Made by a program: the position numbers and the translations under genes
Origin: Bradyrhizobium sp. KBS0727
GTDB lineage: Bacteria; Pseudomonadota; Alphaproteobacteria; Rhizobiales; Xanthobacteraceae
Direction: 5' to 3'
DNA: 64,000 nt
Assembly: GCF_005937885.2 (NCBI RefSeq)
Contig: NZ_CP042176.1
Location: 2,599,501-2,663,500 of the forward strand
Shown: positions 15,699-23,348 of the stretch, one piece after another
Layout: each line of letters begins with the position of its first letter
How positions within the stretch are numbered: the first letter of the stretch is position 1
The notes under the pieces: model-generated
Told to the model about the DNA's origin: nothing
Seen by the model: the letters and a program-made list of their open reading frames with translations, nothing else
The model's database searches: none

Positions 15699-17216
15699 GA
15701 TATTGTTGAAAAACTCGACTGTTGAAGCCGAGGGAGATCGCTGATTCATTTCTCCTTAGTGGGTGGAGATTTGAATCGATGATGGGTCCTCGGCAGATCG
15801 ATCAGGCGGCACTGTTTTACGAGTTCTCACTTGAGCGACATGTTCCGGCCGGCCACTTGCTGAGGTCAATTGATCGCTTTGTCGATTTGTCAGAGGTTCG
15901 GGGCCATCTGGCGCCGTTTTATAGCTCGATCGGCCGGCCTTCGATTGATCCTGAACTGCTCGTCCGGATGCTGCTGGTTGGCTACTGTTACGGCATTCGC
16001 TCCGAACGGCGGCTGTGCGAAGAGGTGCACCTGAACCTCGCCTACCGCTGGTTCTGCCGGCTCGGCCTCGATGGCGAGGTGCCGGACCACTCGACCTTCT
16101 CCAAGAATAGGCATGGCCGCTTCCGCGATTCTGATTTGCTGCGCAAGCTGTTCGAGGCCGTGGTGCGACGCTGCATGGCAGAAGGGTTGGTTGATGGGAC
16201 GGCCTTTGCTGTCGATGCAAGCCTGATTGCTGCCGATGCCAACAAGCAGCGCTCTGCTGCCGGGTCTGATGATGTCGACTGGGAGGCCGTCGCCAAGACG
16301 CGCCGATCCGTCCGGGAATATCTCGATACCCTGGATGACGCTGCCTGGGGCGCAGCCAGCGAGACGGTACCGAAGTTCATCTCCAGGTCGGATCCGGCCG
16401 CGCAATGGACCGGCGCTCACAAAGGGCATGCCTTCTTTGCCTACGCCGACAACTACCTGATCGACCTGAAGGCAGCGATTATCGTCGATGTTGAGGCGGC
16501 GCGAGCCATCCGGCAGGCCGAGGTCGGTGCGGCACGCACAATGATTGAGCGCACCGAAGATTGCCTCGGGCTCTGTCCCGACCGCCTGGCTGCCGACAGT
16601 GCCTACGGGTCAGCCGAGATGCTGGGGTGGCTGGTCAACGAGCGCGCGATCGAGCCGCACATTCCGGTGTTTGACAAGTCGGCCCGCGACGATGGGACGT
16701 TTGTGCGCGGAGACTTCGACTACAATCAGGAAGCCGATATCTACGTCTGTCCAGCCGGCAAGGTGCTGACCTCTACCGGCACTCTGGTGAACGATGGAGC
16801 AACACTGCTCTATCGCGCCAGCAAGTATGACTGCGACGGCTGCGAGCTGAAGCCACAGTGTTGTCCGAAAATGCCTGCTCGCAAGGTCCCGCGTTCAATT
16901 TACGAGAACGCCCGAGACGTCGCGCGCGATATCGCCAAGACTGAGGCCTACGTGACGTCGCGGCGTGAACGGAAGAAGATCGAGATGCTGTTCGCACATC
17001 TCAAGCGCATCCTGCGCCTCGACAGGCTGAGGCTGAGAGGTCCGTTTGGTGCTCAAGACGAGTTCCTCCTCGCTGCCACCGTCCAGAACCTCCGAAAGCT
17101 GGCAAAGCTGATCCCGCTGCCCGCCCCAATGCCGGCCTGAGCGCAAACAAACCCACGCACGCCTAATCCCTTGCAACATCCCAATCAGTTGGGCCGCCGA
17201 CTTCTTCAACACAATC
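15699..17216 (+). mobile_element. IS1182-family insertion sequence, complete
   Basis: 1,518 bp. The ends form an imperfect inverted repeat, GATATTGTTGAAAAACTCGAC on the left against GATTGTGTTGAAGAAGTCGGC on the right, 16 of 21 matching. It is flanked by GGCG at 15695-15698 and 17217-17220. It carries one intact transposase gene and lies inside a repeat whose uninterrupted copy is at 52881. Confidence 0.85.
15779..17140 (+). CDS. IS1182-family transposase
   Basis: About 453 residues from the ATG at 15779; the frame is open upstream across the IS end. DDE transposase: an N-terminal helical domain (FYEFSLERHVPAGHLLRSID, LVRMLLVGYCYGIRSERRL, CRLGLDGEVPDHSTFSKNR), the first catalytic Asp likely in FAVDASLI, the second in RLAADSAYGS, and the Glu in the C-terminal RRERKKIEMLFAHLKRILRL. 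It cuts and joins the IS ends. Intact, so possibly active. The end LDRLRLRGPFGAQDEF is echoed in a remnant at 21518. Confidence 0.95.
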   Translation: MMGPRQIDQAALFYEFSLERHVPAGHLLRSIDRFVDLSEVRGHLAPFYSSIGRPSIDPELLVRMLLVGYCYGIRSERRLCEEVHLNLAYRWFCRLGLDGEVPDHSTFSKNRHGRFRDSDLLRKLFEAVVRRCMAEGLVDGTAFAVDASLIAADANKQRSAAGSDDVDWEAVAKTRRSVREYLDTLDDAAWGAASETVPKFISRSDPAAQWTGAHKGHAFFAYADNYLIDLKAAIIVDVEAARAIRQAEVGAARTMIERTEDCLGLCPDRLAADSAYGSAEMLGWLVNERAIEPHIPVFDKSARDDGTFVRGDFDYNQEADIYVCPAGKVLTSTGTLVNDGATLLYRASKYDCDGCELKPQCCPKMPARKVPRSIYENARDVARDIAKTEAYVTSRRERKKIEMLFAHLKRILRLDRLRLRGPFGAQDEFLLAATVQNLRKLAKLIPLPAPMPA

Positions 17217-17255
17217 GGCGCAAAGCGGACATTTGGTCAGACGCTCATGCCGGCT
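17217..17255 (+). repeat. Right half of the split repeat
   Basis: GGCGCAAAGCGGACATT followed, after a divergent stretch, by CGGCTAAGT; the same order occurs at 52912-52955. Confidence 0.7.
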
Positions 17256-17336
17256 AAGTCCCAAAAACGGACATGCCGAAATCAGTGGCGAATGGCTTCC
17301 CAACCGATATCGCAGTGAACGCGATCGTCGATCCGC

Positions 17337-17738
17337 CTAATTTGAATATTCCCAGTAATCGTCTGGAATAGCGCTTCCCATGGCAGCGCGCATGGCATCC
17401 CGAAAAAGCTTCGCTGCGGGCATTGGACGAAAAGCTATTGTACGCTCGACAATCAGTCCCTCGTCGTTTTCTTCGATAAGATCGAAACTTTCCAGCTCGT
17501 GCCCCTGAATTTTTCCTTTCCACCTCAGTAAGGTTCTTCGGTCATCTAGCTTCCACTCGCCCGTATAGGCGCCTTCTCGCAGAGTGGTCGAGGTCGCGAA
17601 AATCTTAGCAACTACCGCGCGACCTTCTGCAGTCCGTATCAACACAGGACTGTGAAAAACAACATTCGGAGCGAGAAGTTTTTCGTAGTCAGCTACGGTA
17701 GCGTGACCTGACTCACGCAATTTTCGAATTGCATGCAT
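17337..17738 (-). CDS. NTF2-like (SnoaL-type) protein
   Basis: 133 residues from the ATG at 17738, with GAGGAG nine bases upstream. Reads as an NTF2-fold protein: an early helix (YEKLLAPNVVFHSPVLI), a strand pair around WKLDDRRTLLRWKGKIQG and ESFDLIEENDEGLIVERTI, then a helix with RPMPAAKLFRDAMRAAMG. Members are small cytoplasmic isomerases, hydratases or binding proteins; the substrate is unknown. It is last in a minus-strand run with a membrane protein, SRPBCC protein, secreted protein and SDR. The 200 bp upstream also translate well in other frames and may be a conserved repeat or RNA. Confidence 0.7.
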   Translation of the reverse strand: MHAIRKLRESGHATVADYEKLLAPNVVFHSPVLIRTAEGRAVVAKIFATSTTLREGAYTGEWKLDDRRTLLRWKGKIQGHELESFDLIEENDEGLIVERTIAFRPMPAAKLFRDAMRAAMGSAIPDDYWEYSN

Positions 17739-17976
17739 GGTGAATGGCTCCTCGGACCGATTGAGACTGAACCCGCTTCTCGGTGATCTTTGCTGCGCAG
17801 CTCCGTCAGCTCGCCTCGTTTTATCCCTTGAGGCAGGGGAGGCACATGATAGCAGTTCAAACCAGCGAAGAGGATGCCCAATGTTCCCTTTGGGACTGAC
17901 CGTCCCGGGGGGATGGCGGGCGGCACGCGCGAGAGGCGCGCCATCCACCATATAATTCGACCTCACTGTCATGGGA

Positions 17977-18408
17977 TCATCCTTGCCCACGCTGCTCGGC
18001 TGTGTCTTTGCGCCAACCGAGGAGTGTCAGGATCCAGCCTGTTGTAACAACCGTACTCGTTGCCAGCAGTGCCGGGTCGCGATACTGGATGAAGAGCGTC
18101 AATAGCGCGGTAATGATGAAAGCGCGCACGAACAGTGTTATTACATAAGCGCGCGACACTTCTCGGATGATCATACCGGATACGATCAACCCGAGCGAGA
18201 AGAGAAATACTCCACCGATGCGGAGCCCGAGGTCATCATAGACGTGGTTGCTGAACAGCAGCTGCATCGTCAGCTGCGGCACGAACATCAGAGCCAGACC
18301 AACCGGAAGCGTATAGCCGGCGAGGTAATACAGGCTAAGACGTGTTCTTGGTAGTTCGTGGTGTTTGGCAGACGTAGCGGTCACAGAAGTGCTAGATAGC
18401 GCGGTCAT
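17977..18408 (-). CDS. Small four-helix membrane protein
   Basis: 143 residues. ATG 18408 has AAGGAGA eight bases upstream. After a short polar N-terminus there are four hydrophobic segments: LYYLAGYTLPVGLALMFV, IGGVFLFSLGLIVSGMII, YVITLFVRAFIITALLTLFI and LLATSTVVTTGWILTLLGW. No catalytic motif. An inner-membrane protein of unknown role, co-oriented with the SRPBCC gene 35 bp upstream. Confidence 0.75.
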   Translation of the reverse strand: MTALSSTSVTATSAKHHELPRTRLSLYYLAGYTLPVGLALMFVPQLTMQLLFSNHVYDDLGLRIGGVFLFSLGLIVSGMIIREVSRAYVITLFVRAFIITALLTLFIQYRDPALLATSTVVTTGWILTLLGWRKDTAEQRGQG

Positions 18409-18443
18409 GGCAGTTCTCCTTGTTGGATCACAGATGCTTGGAC

Positions 18444-18956
18444 TTAAAATCCTGAATTGACACGACGGGCCCAATCGACGGTCGCCGGCGCATGAGACCA
18501 AGACTCTCGAGAGGTACTCGTACGGGCTTCGACGGCTTTGACTGAGTTGGTGAATGCCGTTTTCAAGACCCTCCTGCCGACCGTCCCGAGTACAAGACCC
18601 AGAAGCCATCCTTTCAAGTTCTTGCCGTCCCGTACGACAACAACATCAATGTCAGTGCTACCGTCTGGGCGGCGGGTGAAAGTGTAAGTGTGCCCCGAGG
18701 AACCGCCCCATACATTGGAGTCGGTGGTTGTAAGTACGACATGGTTGGGATCCGACCAGTCATAGTGCAGGCGTTCCCAGACGCCTCCCGAGCCTTCAGT
18801 GACGTCGGCCTCCGACAGGCCCCTCTGATGCACTTTGAGGTACTCGTCGGCACTGTTGCCAAAGAGTTTCGAACGGCCGGGTCCAAAGTAGGTGAGCGCA
18901 GCGATGTATTGCTCCGCTGTTATACTTGTCGTCCGATGGAGATGAATAGTTGCCAT
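18444..18956 (-). CDS. SRPBCC-family protein, copy 1
   Basis: 170 residues beginning MATIHLHRTTSITAEQYI. The pattern of strands (GVWERLHYDW, HVVLTTTDSNVWGG, HTYTFTRRPDGSTDIDVVVVRDG) and the late helix (RRVLKTAFTNSVKAVEA) suits the START/SRPBCC fold, which binds hydrophobic ligands. A paralogue at 42673-43206 is alike over nearly the whole length, and both are followed upstream by a paralogous secreted protein, so the pair was duplicated as a unit. Confidence 0.75.
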   Translation of the reverse strand: MATIHLHRTTSITAEQYIAALTYFGPGRSKLFGNSADEYLKVHQRGLSEADVTEGSGGVWERLHYDWSDPNHVVLTTTDSNVWGGSSGHTYTFTRRPDGSTDIDVVVVRDGKNLKGWLLGLVLGTVGRRVLKTAFTNSVKAVEARTSTSRESWSHAPATVDWARRVNSGF

Positions 18957-18998
18957 GAGAGCCTCCTGTTTCGTTTGTTTGAAACGATCCTGATCTCT

Positions 18999-19355
18999 TC
19001 AATTCGAGATAGGGTTGCTCCGGTGCACGAGGACGCGATCACCTTCGCGGCTGATTTCGATTCCGCTCGCTGGTGCCGGTGTCGAGAGAACCACCCGCTG
19101 CCCTGGTGAAAGGATAGACACGACTCGAATTGGCGTTCCGGCTTCGCCCTCTGCCAGCGTCGTGACGACGTGAAACCCGTCACGCTCGACCGTGTAGTAA
19201 GCGACGCCCGATACTCCGCCGAGATCGATGCTCTTGGCTTCGATCGGACGCAGACCATCGGCGTGGGCCGGCCCAACGAAAGCGAGCGCAACTGTGGTGG
19301 CGAAAAGTGCTCTGCGAATTTGGGTGGTTGTCTGATGAAGGCGGCTCGTAAACAT
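18999..19355 (-). CDS. Small secreted protein, copy 1
   Basis: 118 residues from the ATG at 19355, chosen because AGGAG lies seven bases before it. A signal peptide is clear (RRALFATTVALAFVGPAHA, cut after AHA). The mature part DGLRPIEAKSIDLGGVSGVAYYTVERDGFHVVTTL is beta-rich. Periplasmic, function unknown. Paralogue at 43249-43575. Sits 42 bp upstream of the SRPBCC gene in the same direction. Confidence 0.75.
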   Translation of the reverse strand: MFTSRLHQTTTQIRRALFATTVALAFVGPAHADGLRPIEAKSIDLGGVSGVAYYTVERDGFHVVTTLAEGEAGTPIRVVSILSPGQRVVLSTPAPASGIEISREGDRVLVHRSNPISN

Positions 19356-19452
19356 TTGCGTTCTCCTCATTTCAGGTGATTGATCAAAATCGGTGGCTCA
19401 GGGTTTGGAGCTCGCCACCGTACATTCGCTGACGGCGGATCTCCGGTGATGG

Positions 19453-20274
19453 CTACGCGCTCAGGTGTCCGCTCTGACGGACGTTGTAGCGAGGCGCTGG
19501 AATGGAGTTTGAAAGTTTGCCGGACATCGTGCGGCGCGCCTCGTTGAACCGGTCCCACTCGGCCTGGCTCGGCAACGACGGAATGGTCACGGCTTCACCA
19601 ATGTCGAGACCGGCCAATGCCGCGTCGACCATGTCGTCGGCAGACATCACGATCTCGCCCGGGAGCTGGTGGACGGGCTTGCCTGCAATGTCCCAAAACT
19701 CCGTGGCGGTGGCACCCGGCAGAACGGTTTGGATGCGGAGGCCTTTGTCAGCGAACTCGTGAACAAGCGACTGGCCAAGTGCCAGTACAAAAGCCTTGGT
19801 GCCACCATAGACGCCGTTCAACAGTTCCGGCGCGATCGCGACAATCGAGGATACGTTGATCAATGTGCCGCCACCGCGAGCGACAAATCCAGGGACCGCC
19901 GCATAGGTAAGGCGCGCGAGTGCGGTGACGTTCAGATGGATCATATCCTCCATCTTGTCGACGTTGGCATCGAGCAATGGTACCGCAGAGCCCACGCCCG
20001 CGTTATTGACCAGCGTGGTGATCCGGGCATCGCTGCGCAGGATGTCCTCGATGCGCCGCAGGTCAGCCGAAGAAGTGAGATCGGCCTCGACCGTTTCCAC
20101 GCTTCGCCCGGTTACATTGCGGAGCCGACGCGCCAGCGTTGCGAGTCGCGTCTTGTTGCGCGCGACAAGAATGAGGTCGTAGCCTCTTTTCGCCAGCCGG
20201 TCGGCGTAGATCGCGCCGATGCCGCTTGATGCGCCAGTAACGAGGGCGGTGCCGTTGGCTTGGGTCGTAGTCAT
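19453..20274 (-). CDS. Short-chain dehydrogenase/reductase
   Basis: 273 residues. Classical SDR: cofactor motif TGASSGIG (about 14-21), NNAG (about 90), catalytic Ser in NVSSI and YGGTK (YxxxK) at about 156-160. ATG 20274 is selected because GAGGAG stands six bases upstream; an ATG two codons earlier abuts that site. It oxidises or reduces an unknown alcohol or carbonyl with NAD(P). Divergent from a LysR gene across 116 bp, so probably regulated by it. Confidence 0.92.
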   Translation of the reverse strand: MTTTQANGTALVTGASSGIGAIYADRLAKRGYDLILVARNKTRLATLARRLRNVTGRSVETVEADLTSSADLRRIEDILRSDARITTLVNNAGVGSAVPLLDANVDKMEDMIHLNVTALARLTYAAVPGFVARGGGTLINVSSIVAIAPELLNGVYGGTKAFVLALGQSLVHEFADKGLRIQTVLPGATATEFWDIAGKPVHQLPGEIVMSADDMVDAALAGLDIGEAVTIPSLPSQAEWDRFNEARRTMSGKLSNSIPAPRYNVRQSGHLSA

Positions 20275-20365
20275 CTTCATCTCCTCTGGGTGGACCCTTT
20301 CCGTGGTCGCGCATCGGAGATAGACCCTTTCAAAACGGCCGGGTATCTGGCAAAATCGAGATATA

Positions 20366-20385
20366 TCCTTCCAAAATATGGAAAC
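20366..20385. promoter_or_regulatory. TTCC-N7-GGAA motif in the SDR/LysR intergenic region
   Basis: TCCTTCCAAAATATGGAAAC, six bases before the LysR start, with the dyad TTCC/GGAA. The same motif with CGC for TAT is at 43891-43910. Possible regulator site shared by the two related regions. Confidence 0.45.
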
Positions 20386-20390
20386 GTGAA

Positions 20391-21338
20391 ATGGATCGTT
20401 TCGAGGCCATGTCGATCGTTCTGGCGGTAGCCGAGGCCGGCAGCCTGTCGGCAGCGGCGCGCCATCAGAAGGCGCCACTTGCGACCGTGAGCCGAAAGGT
20501 GTCCGAGCTCGAAGCGCACCTGCAAACCAAACTGTTCAACCGATCGAGCCGCATGCTTGTGCCAACCGACGCGGGGCGTTCCTACATCGCCGCCGCGAAG
20601 CGCATCCTCGCAGATGTAGCCGAGGCCGAGCGCGCGGCCTCTGGCGAGTACACGACGCCTCGAGGTGATCTGGTCGTGTCGGCACCCGTCGCAATGGGCC
20701 GCTTGCATTTGCAGCCAGTCATTGTGGAGTTTCTGGCGAAATTCCCGGACGTCGATGTCCAGCTTGGTCTGCAGGATCGCCCGGTCAATTTCTGGGAAGA
20801 GCAAATCGATGTTGCCCTTCGGATTGGCGAACTTACCGACAGCAGCTTGATCGCGGTGAAGGCTGGAGAAATTCGTCGCGTGATGTGCGCGAGCCCGGAC
20901 TATCTGAAATCGCGCGGAACGCCTCGATCGCCGGACGACCTCTCCATCCACGACTGCATCACCTATCCAGCGATGCATTCCCCCTCACTGTGGAGGCTCA
21001 AACGCGACAAGACGGAATACGCCGTGCCGATACGATCCCGGCTCGTTGTGAGCAACACGGAGTCGGCCTTTGATGCCGCTCGCGCGGGCCTGGGACTCAC
21101 AGTTGTGTTTTCCTACCAGGTTTCCGAATTGATTAGATCGGGCGGGCTCATTCCGGTACTTCAGGACTTTCAGCCGCCGCCGCAACCCGTCAATTTTGTC
21201 TATTCTCCAAATCGCTTCATGCCGGTCAAATTGCGCGCATTTCTTGATTTGGTGGTACCGCGCTTCAAGGCTCGTCTCGGCAGCATGGCCAAACAGGTCG
21301 CGTTACGCGAGCGCCCGGACCGCACGTCGCCCAAATAA
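20391..21338 (+). CDS. LysR-family transcriptional regulator 1
   Basis: 315 residues. N-terminal winged HTH at about 1-60 (MDRFEAMSIVLAVAEAGSL, APLATVSRKVSELEAHL), and an effector-binding domain from about 90 (GDLVVSAPVAMGRLHL) to the C-terminal PVKLRAFLDLVVPRF. Divergent from the SDR it probably controls. Related to the LysR at 40873 in sequence and in arrangement beside an oxidoreductase or hydrolase gene. Confidence 0.93.
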   Translation: MDRFEAMSIVLAVAEAGSLSAAARHQKAPLATVSRKVSELEAHLQTKLFNRSSRMLVPTDAGRSYIAAAKRILADVAEAERAASGEYTTPRGDLVVSAPVAMGRLHLQPVIVEFLAKFPDVDVQLGLQDRPVNFWEEQIDVALRIGELTDSSLIAVKAGEIRRVMCASPDYLKSRGTPRSPDDLSIHDCITYPAMHSPSLWRLKRDKTEYAVPIRSRLVVSNTESAFDAARAGLGLTVVFSYQVSELIRSGGLIPVLQDFQPPPQPVNFVYSPNRFMPVKLRAFLDLVVPRFKARLGSMAKQVALRERPDRTSPK

Positions 21339-21517
21339 GACAAACGGTCAAGTACTCCACTCGACGGATGCCGTTGGCGTTTATCCGACGGCTTCAATTG
21401 ACCCCCTCCAACGTGGGCAGCGCTACCTCGCGCGGCTGAAACGTGCACGGAAAAGCGGTGTGCAGGCTGAAAATGTCTAAGGGGTCAAAAGTTGATGTGG
21501 AGGGTATGTCCGCTTTG

Positions 21518-21655
21518 CTACGCAATACAGAGAGCCTGAGCAGGTGGCGGTCGGGCAACCAGTGACGCGCGCCGCCTCAGGTTCTGAGCGAAAGCAACCG
21601 GAACAAACGCGTCCTGGGCGCCTCGTGGACCACGCAATCGAAGTCGACCGAGCTT
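21518..21655 (-). mobile_element. IS1182-family transposase 3' remnant
   Basis: Encodes KLGRLRLRGPRGAQDAF and on to a stop at 21518, matching the end of the transposase at 15779 (LDRLRLRGPFGAQDEF). It is fused in frame to the truncated GMC gene. Just past the stop is CAAAGCGGACAT, as in the repeats at 17221 and 52915. The adjacent 21339-21517 holds TTGACCCCC and GGGGTCAAAAG in opposite orientation, which may be another IS scar; no gene is seen there. Confidence 0.7.
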
Positions 21656-21858
21656 ATTGACATCCGGGTTTGGCTCCACGGCGAAATTCCAGTCGAAATC
21701 TCCGCCTTGATTGAAGAACCACGTCTCGGTGATCAAAATGCGGGCCTCAGATCGTCGTCGCCCGCTTCGAGCAAGAGGACCTGTGCGTCGCGGTTTTCGG
21801 CGAGGCGGCCGCCACAACCGAACCGGATGCTCCGGAGCCGATGACGACATAGTCGTAG
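21656..21858 (-). pseudogene. GMC oxidoreductase, 5' fragment
   Basis: The N-terminal FAD-binding motif is readable across frameshifts: YDYVVIGSGASGSVVAA, then in another frame RLAENRDAQVLLLEAGDDD, then ETWFFNQGGDFDWNFAVEP. This is the start of a choline-dehydrogenase-like GMC enzyme. The remaining 450 or so residues are gone, cut at the IS remnant. Two small genes upstream are the rest of its operon. Confidence 0.75.
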
Positions 21859-21887
21859 CTCGAGCGCAGCCCGGTACGGCGGGCAGT

Positions 21888-22061
21888 CTAATTGGCGGAA
21901 ACGGGGAGCAACTTGTCTGCGGCTTTGGATACGATCTCCGTAGCCAAGCCAAGGCCAGATACACGCTGAATGAACGTCGATTGATCGAGTTCTCCTGTGA
22001 GAAGTTGCCCCTCCAGCAGAGCGAATTTCACGCCCCTCGAAGCGGAATCTGTCTCAAACAT
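21888..22061 (-). CDS. Small protein preceding the GMC gene (57 aa)
   Basis: 57 residues starting MFETDSASRGVKF, with GGAGGAG six bases upstream. The segment LTGELDQSTFIQRVSGLGLATEI resembles small companions of GMC or gluconate dehydrogenases, but a true twin-arginine motif is missing. It overlaps the upstream 70-aa gene by eight bases. With GMC broken it is probably without a partner. Confidence 0.5.
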   Translation of the reverse strand: MFETDSASRGVKFALLEGQLLTGELDQSTFIQRVSGLGLATEIVSKAADKLLPVSAN

Positions 22062-22266
22062 GGCGCTCCTCCTCCCCTTTGCCGTACCTTGTCTGGTACA
22101 GCATCCCAGAAGAGGTCGTCCAATGCGCACGTGAGATATTGAAATCCTTTACCGGCGAGTGCTCCTCTCGGAGCACATAACCCGCAAGGTAGTCGGCCAA
22201 CGAGCCGATTGCGATAGACGCAATGCCGAAGAACGCCATCACGGCTTCAAAGTAAGTAATGTCCAT
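22054..22266 (-). CDS. Small membrane protein (70 aa)
   Basis: 70 residues with one membrane segment (AVMAFFGIASIAIGSLADYLAGYVL) and a basic tail. AGGA lies eight bases before the ATG. First gene of the run leading into the GMC remnant. Function unknown. Confidence 0.5.
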   Translation of the reverse strand: MDITYFEAVMAFFGIASIAIGSLADYLAGYVLREEHSPVKDFNISRAHWTTSSGMLYQTRYGKGEEERHV

Positions 22267-22365
22267 TGGTGCTGTCCTTTCTCTATCTCTACAAAATGTA
22301 CTCGATCAAATTCGAGTCATTCTCCAACGCTCGGTTTCATTGCGGTTCTTTGAGAACCGGCTCAC

Positions 22366-23148
22366 TTAAGCGAGGTAGCCGGCGATGCCATCCCACAGTA
22401 ATTTCAATGCCGTCACGACCAGCAATCCGTAGCAGGCGCGATAGATCTGACGTTGATCCAGAGAGCCGTGAAGTCGCCAGCCCATCCACACACCCGCTGG
22501 AATTGCCGGCAGGCAGATCGCCATCAGCATCCAGATGTCGGTGGTCGGTCTCACGATTAGCAGCCATGGCACTGCCTTGATTGCGTTGCCAACGGTGAAG
22601 AACAAACTCGTCGTTCCCGCATAGACGTCCTTGCCAAGGCCGAGTGGCAGGAGATACATCGCGAGTGGCGGGCCTCCCGAGTGCGCCACCATTGTGGTAA
22701 CTCCCGAAGCGAGGCCGGCCGTGATCGCCTTTGGCGTTGAACGCGGACGGACGATCACTTCCGCGCCTGCAAAAAGCCAGAGGCCGACAAAGACCAGGGT
22801 CATCACCGCCATCACGATGGCAATGGCCCGGTGATCTAGAAAGCGAAACAGCAAATATCCGAGCCCTATGCCGGACACGAGCCCCGGCAGAAGGAGTGCG
22901 AGATCTGGCCGCGACCAAGTCGAAGGCCGCCAATAGCGCAGCGCGAACAGATCCATCGCGATGAACAGGGGCGCGAGCAAGCCACCCGCAGTGACCGGGT
23001 CCATCACCATCGACAGCAGTGGGATGCCGACGATGGAAAATCCGCCGCCGAACGCTCCCTTCATGAAGCAAATCAGAAACACGCCGGCAAAGGTGACCAT
23101 GATCGTGCCGACTGTCAGTTGCATGTGCGTAGCAAGGACTGCAGACAT
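22366..23148 (-). CDS. TauE/SafE-family anion exporter
   Basis: 260 residues from the ATG at 23148 (GGAGG six bases upstream). Eight or so hydrophobic segments; the family pattern FMKGAFGGGFSIVGIPLLS in the first repeat and AGLASGVTTMVAHSGGPPLAMYLLP in the second. Such inner-membrane proteins move sulfite, sulfoacetate or other organic anions. It is divergent from a MocR regulator with tandem operator-like repeats, so it is likely the regulated target. Confidence 0.88.
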   Translation of the reverse strand: MSAVLATHMQLTVGTIMVTFAGVFLICFMKGAFGGGFSIVGIPLLSMVMDPVTAGGLLAPLFIAMDLFALRYWRPSTWSRPDLALLLPGLVSGIGLGYLLFRFLDHRAIAIVMAVMTLVFVGLWLFAGAEVIVRPRSTPKAITAGLASGVTTMVAHSGGPPLAMYLLPLGLGKDVYAGTTSLFFTVGNAIKAVPWLLIVRPTTDIWMLMAICLPAIPAGVWMGWRLHGSLDQRQIYRACYGLLVVTALKLLWDGIAGYLA

Positions 23149-23290
23149 TCCGACCTCCAATGGTTGCGTTAAGGCCAAAGGTCCTCCCTCGGCGCAGCGC
23201 TCGTTCGAGCGGGCCGTTGGTCCTTGACCGCAAAATCTCGTTTGATTCCGATATACTCGATGCTTGCTTGAGAGAATGATCCGATACATT

Positions 23291-23346
23291 TCTCGGTACA
23301 ATGATAAAATTGAACTCAGTTAAATAAACATTGAACTCGGTACAAT
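23291..23346 (+). promoter_or_regulatory. Direct repeats upstream of the MocR gene
   Basis: TTGAACTCAGTTAAAT at 23310 and TTGAACTCGGTACAAT at 23331 repeat exactly 21 bp apart, two helical turns. TCTCGGTACAAT at 23291 adds a third partial copy. Direct repeats with this spacing suit MocR dimers. They lie between the divergent exporter and regulator genes. Confidence 0.65.
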
Positions 23347-23348
23347 CC

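Noticed and set aside
15519-15749. A 76-residue minus-strand frame
   Set aside because: It starts within the IS1182 element and runs through the dispersed repeat, so it is at best a chimera made by the insertion.
21711-22142. A 143-residue plus-strand frame
   Set aside because: Antisense to the GMC remnant and the small genes upstream of it.
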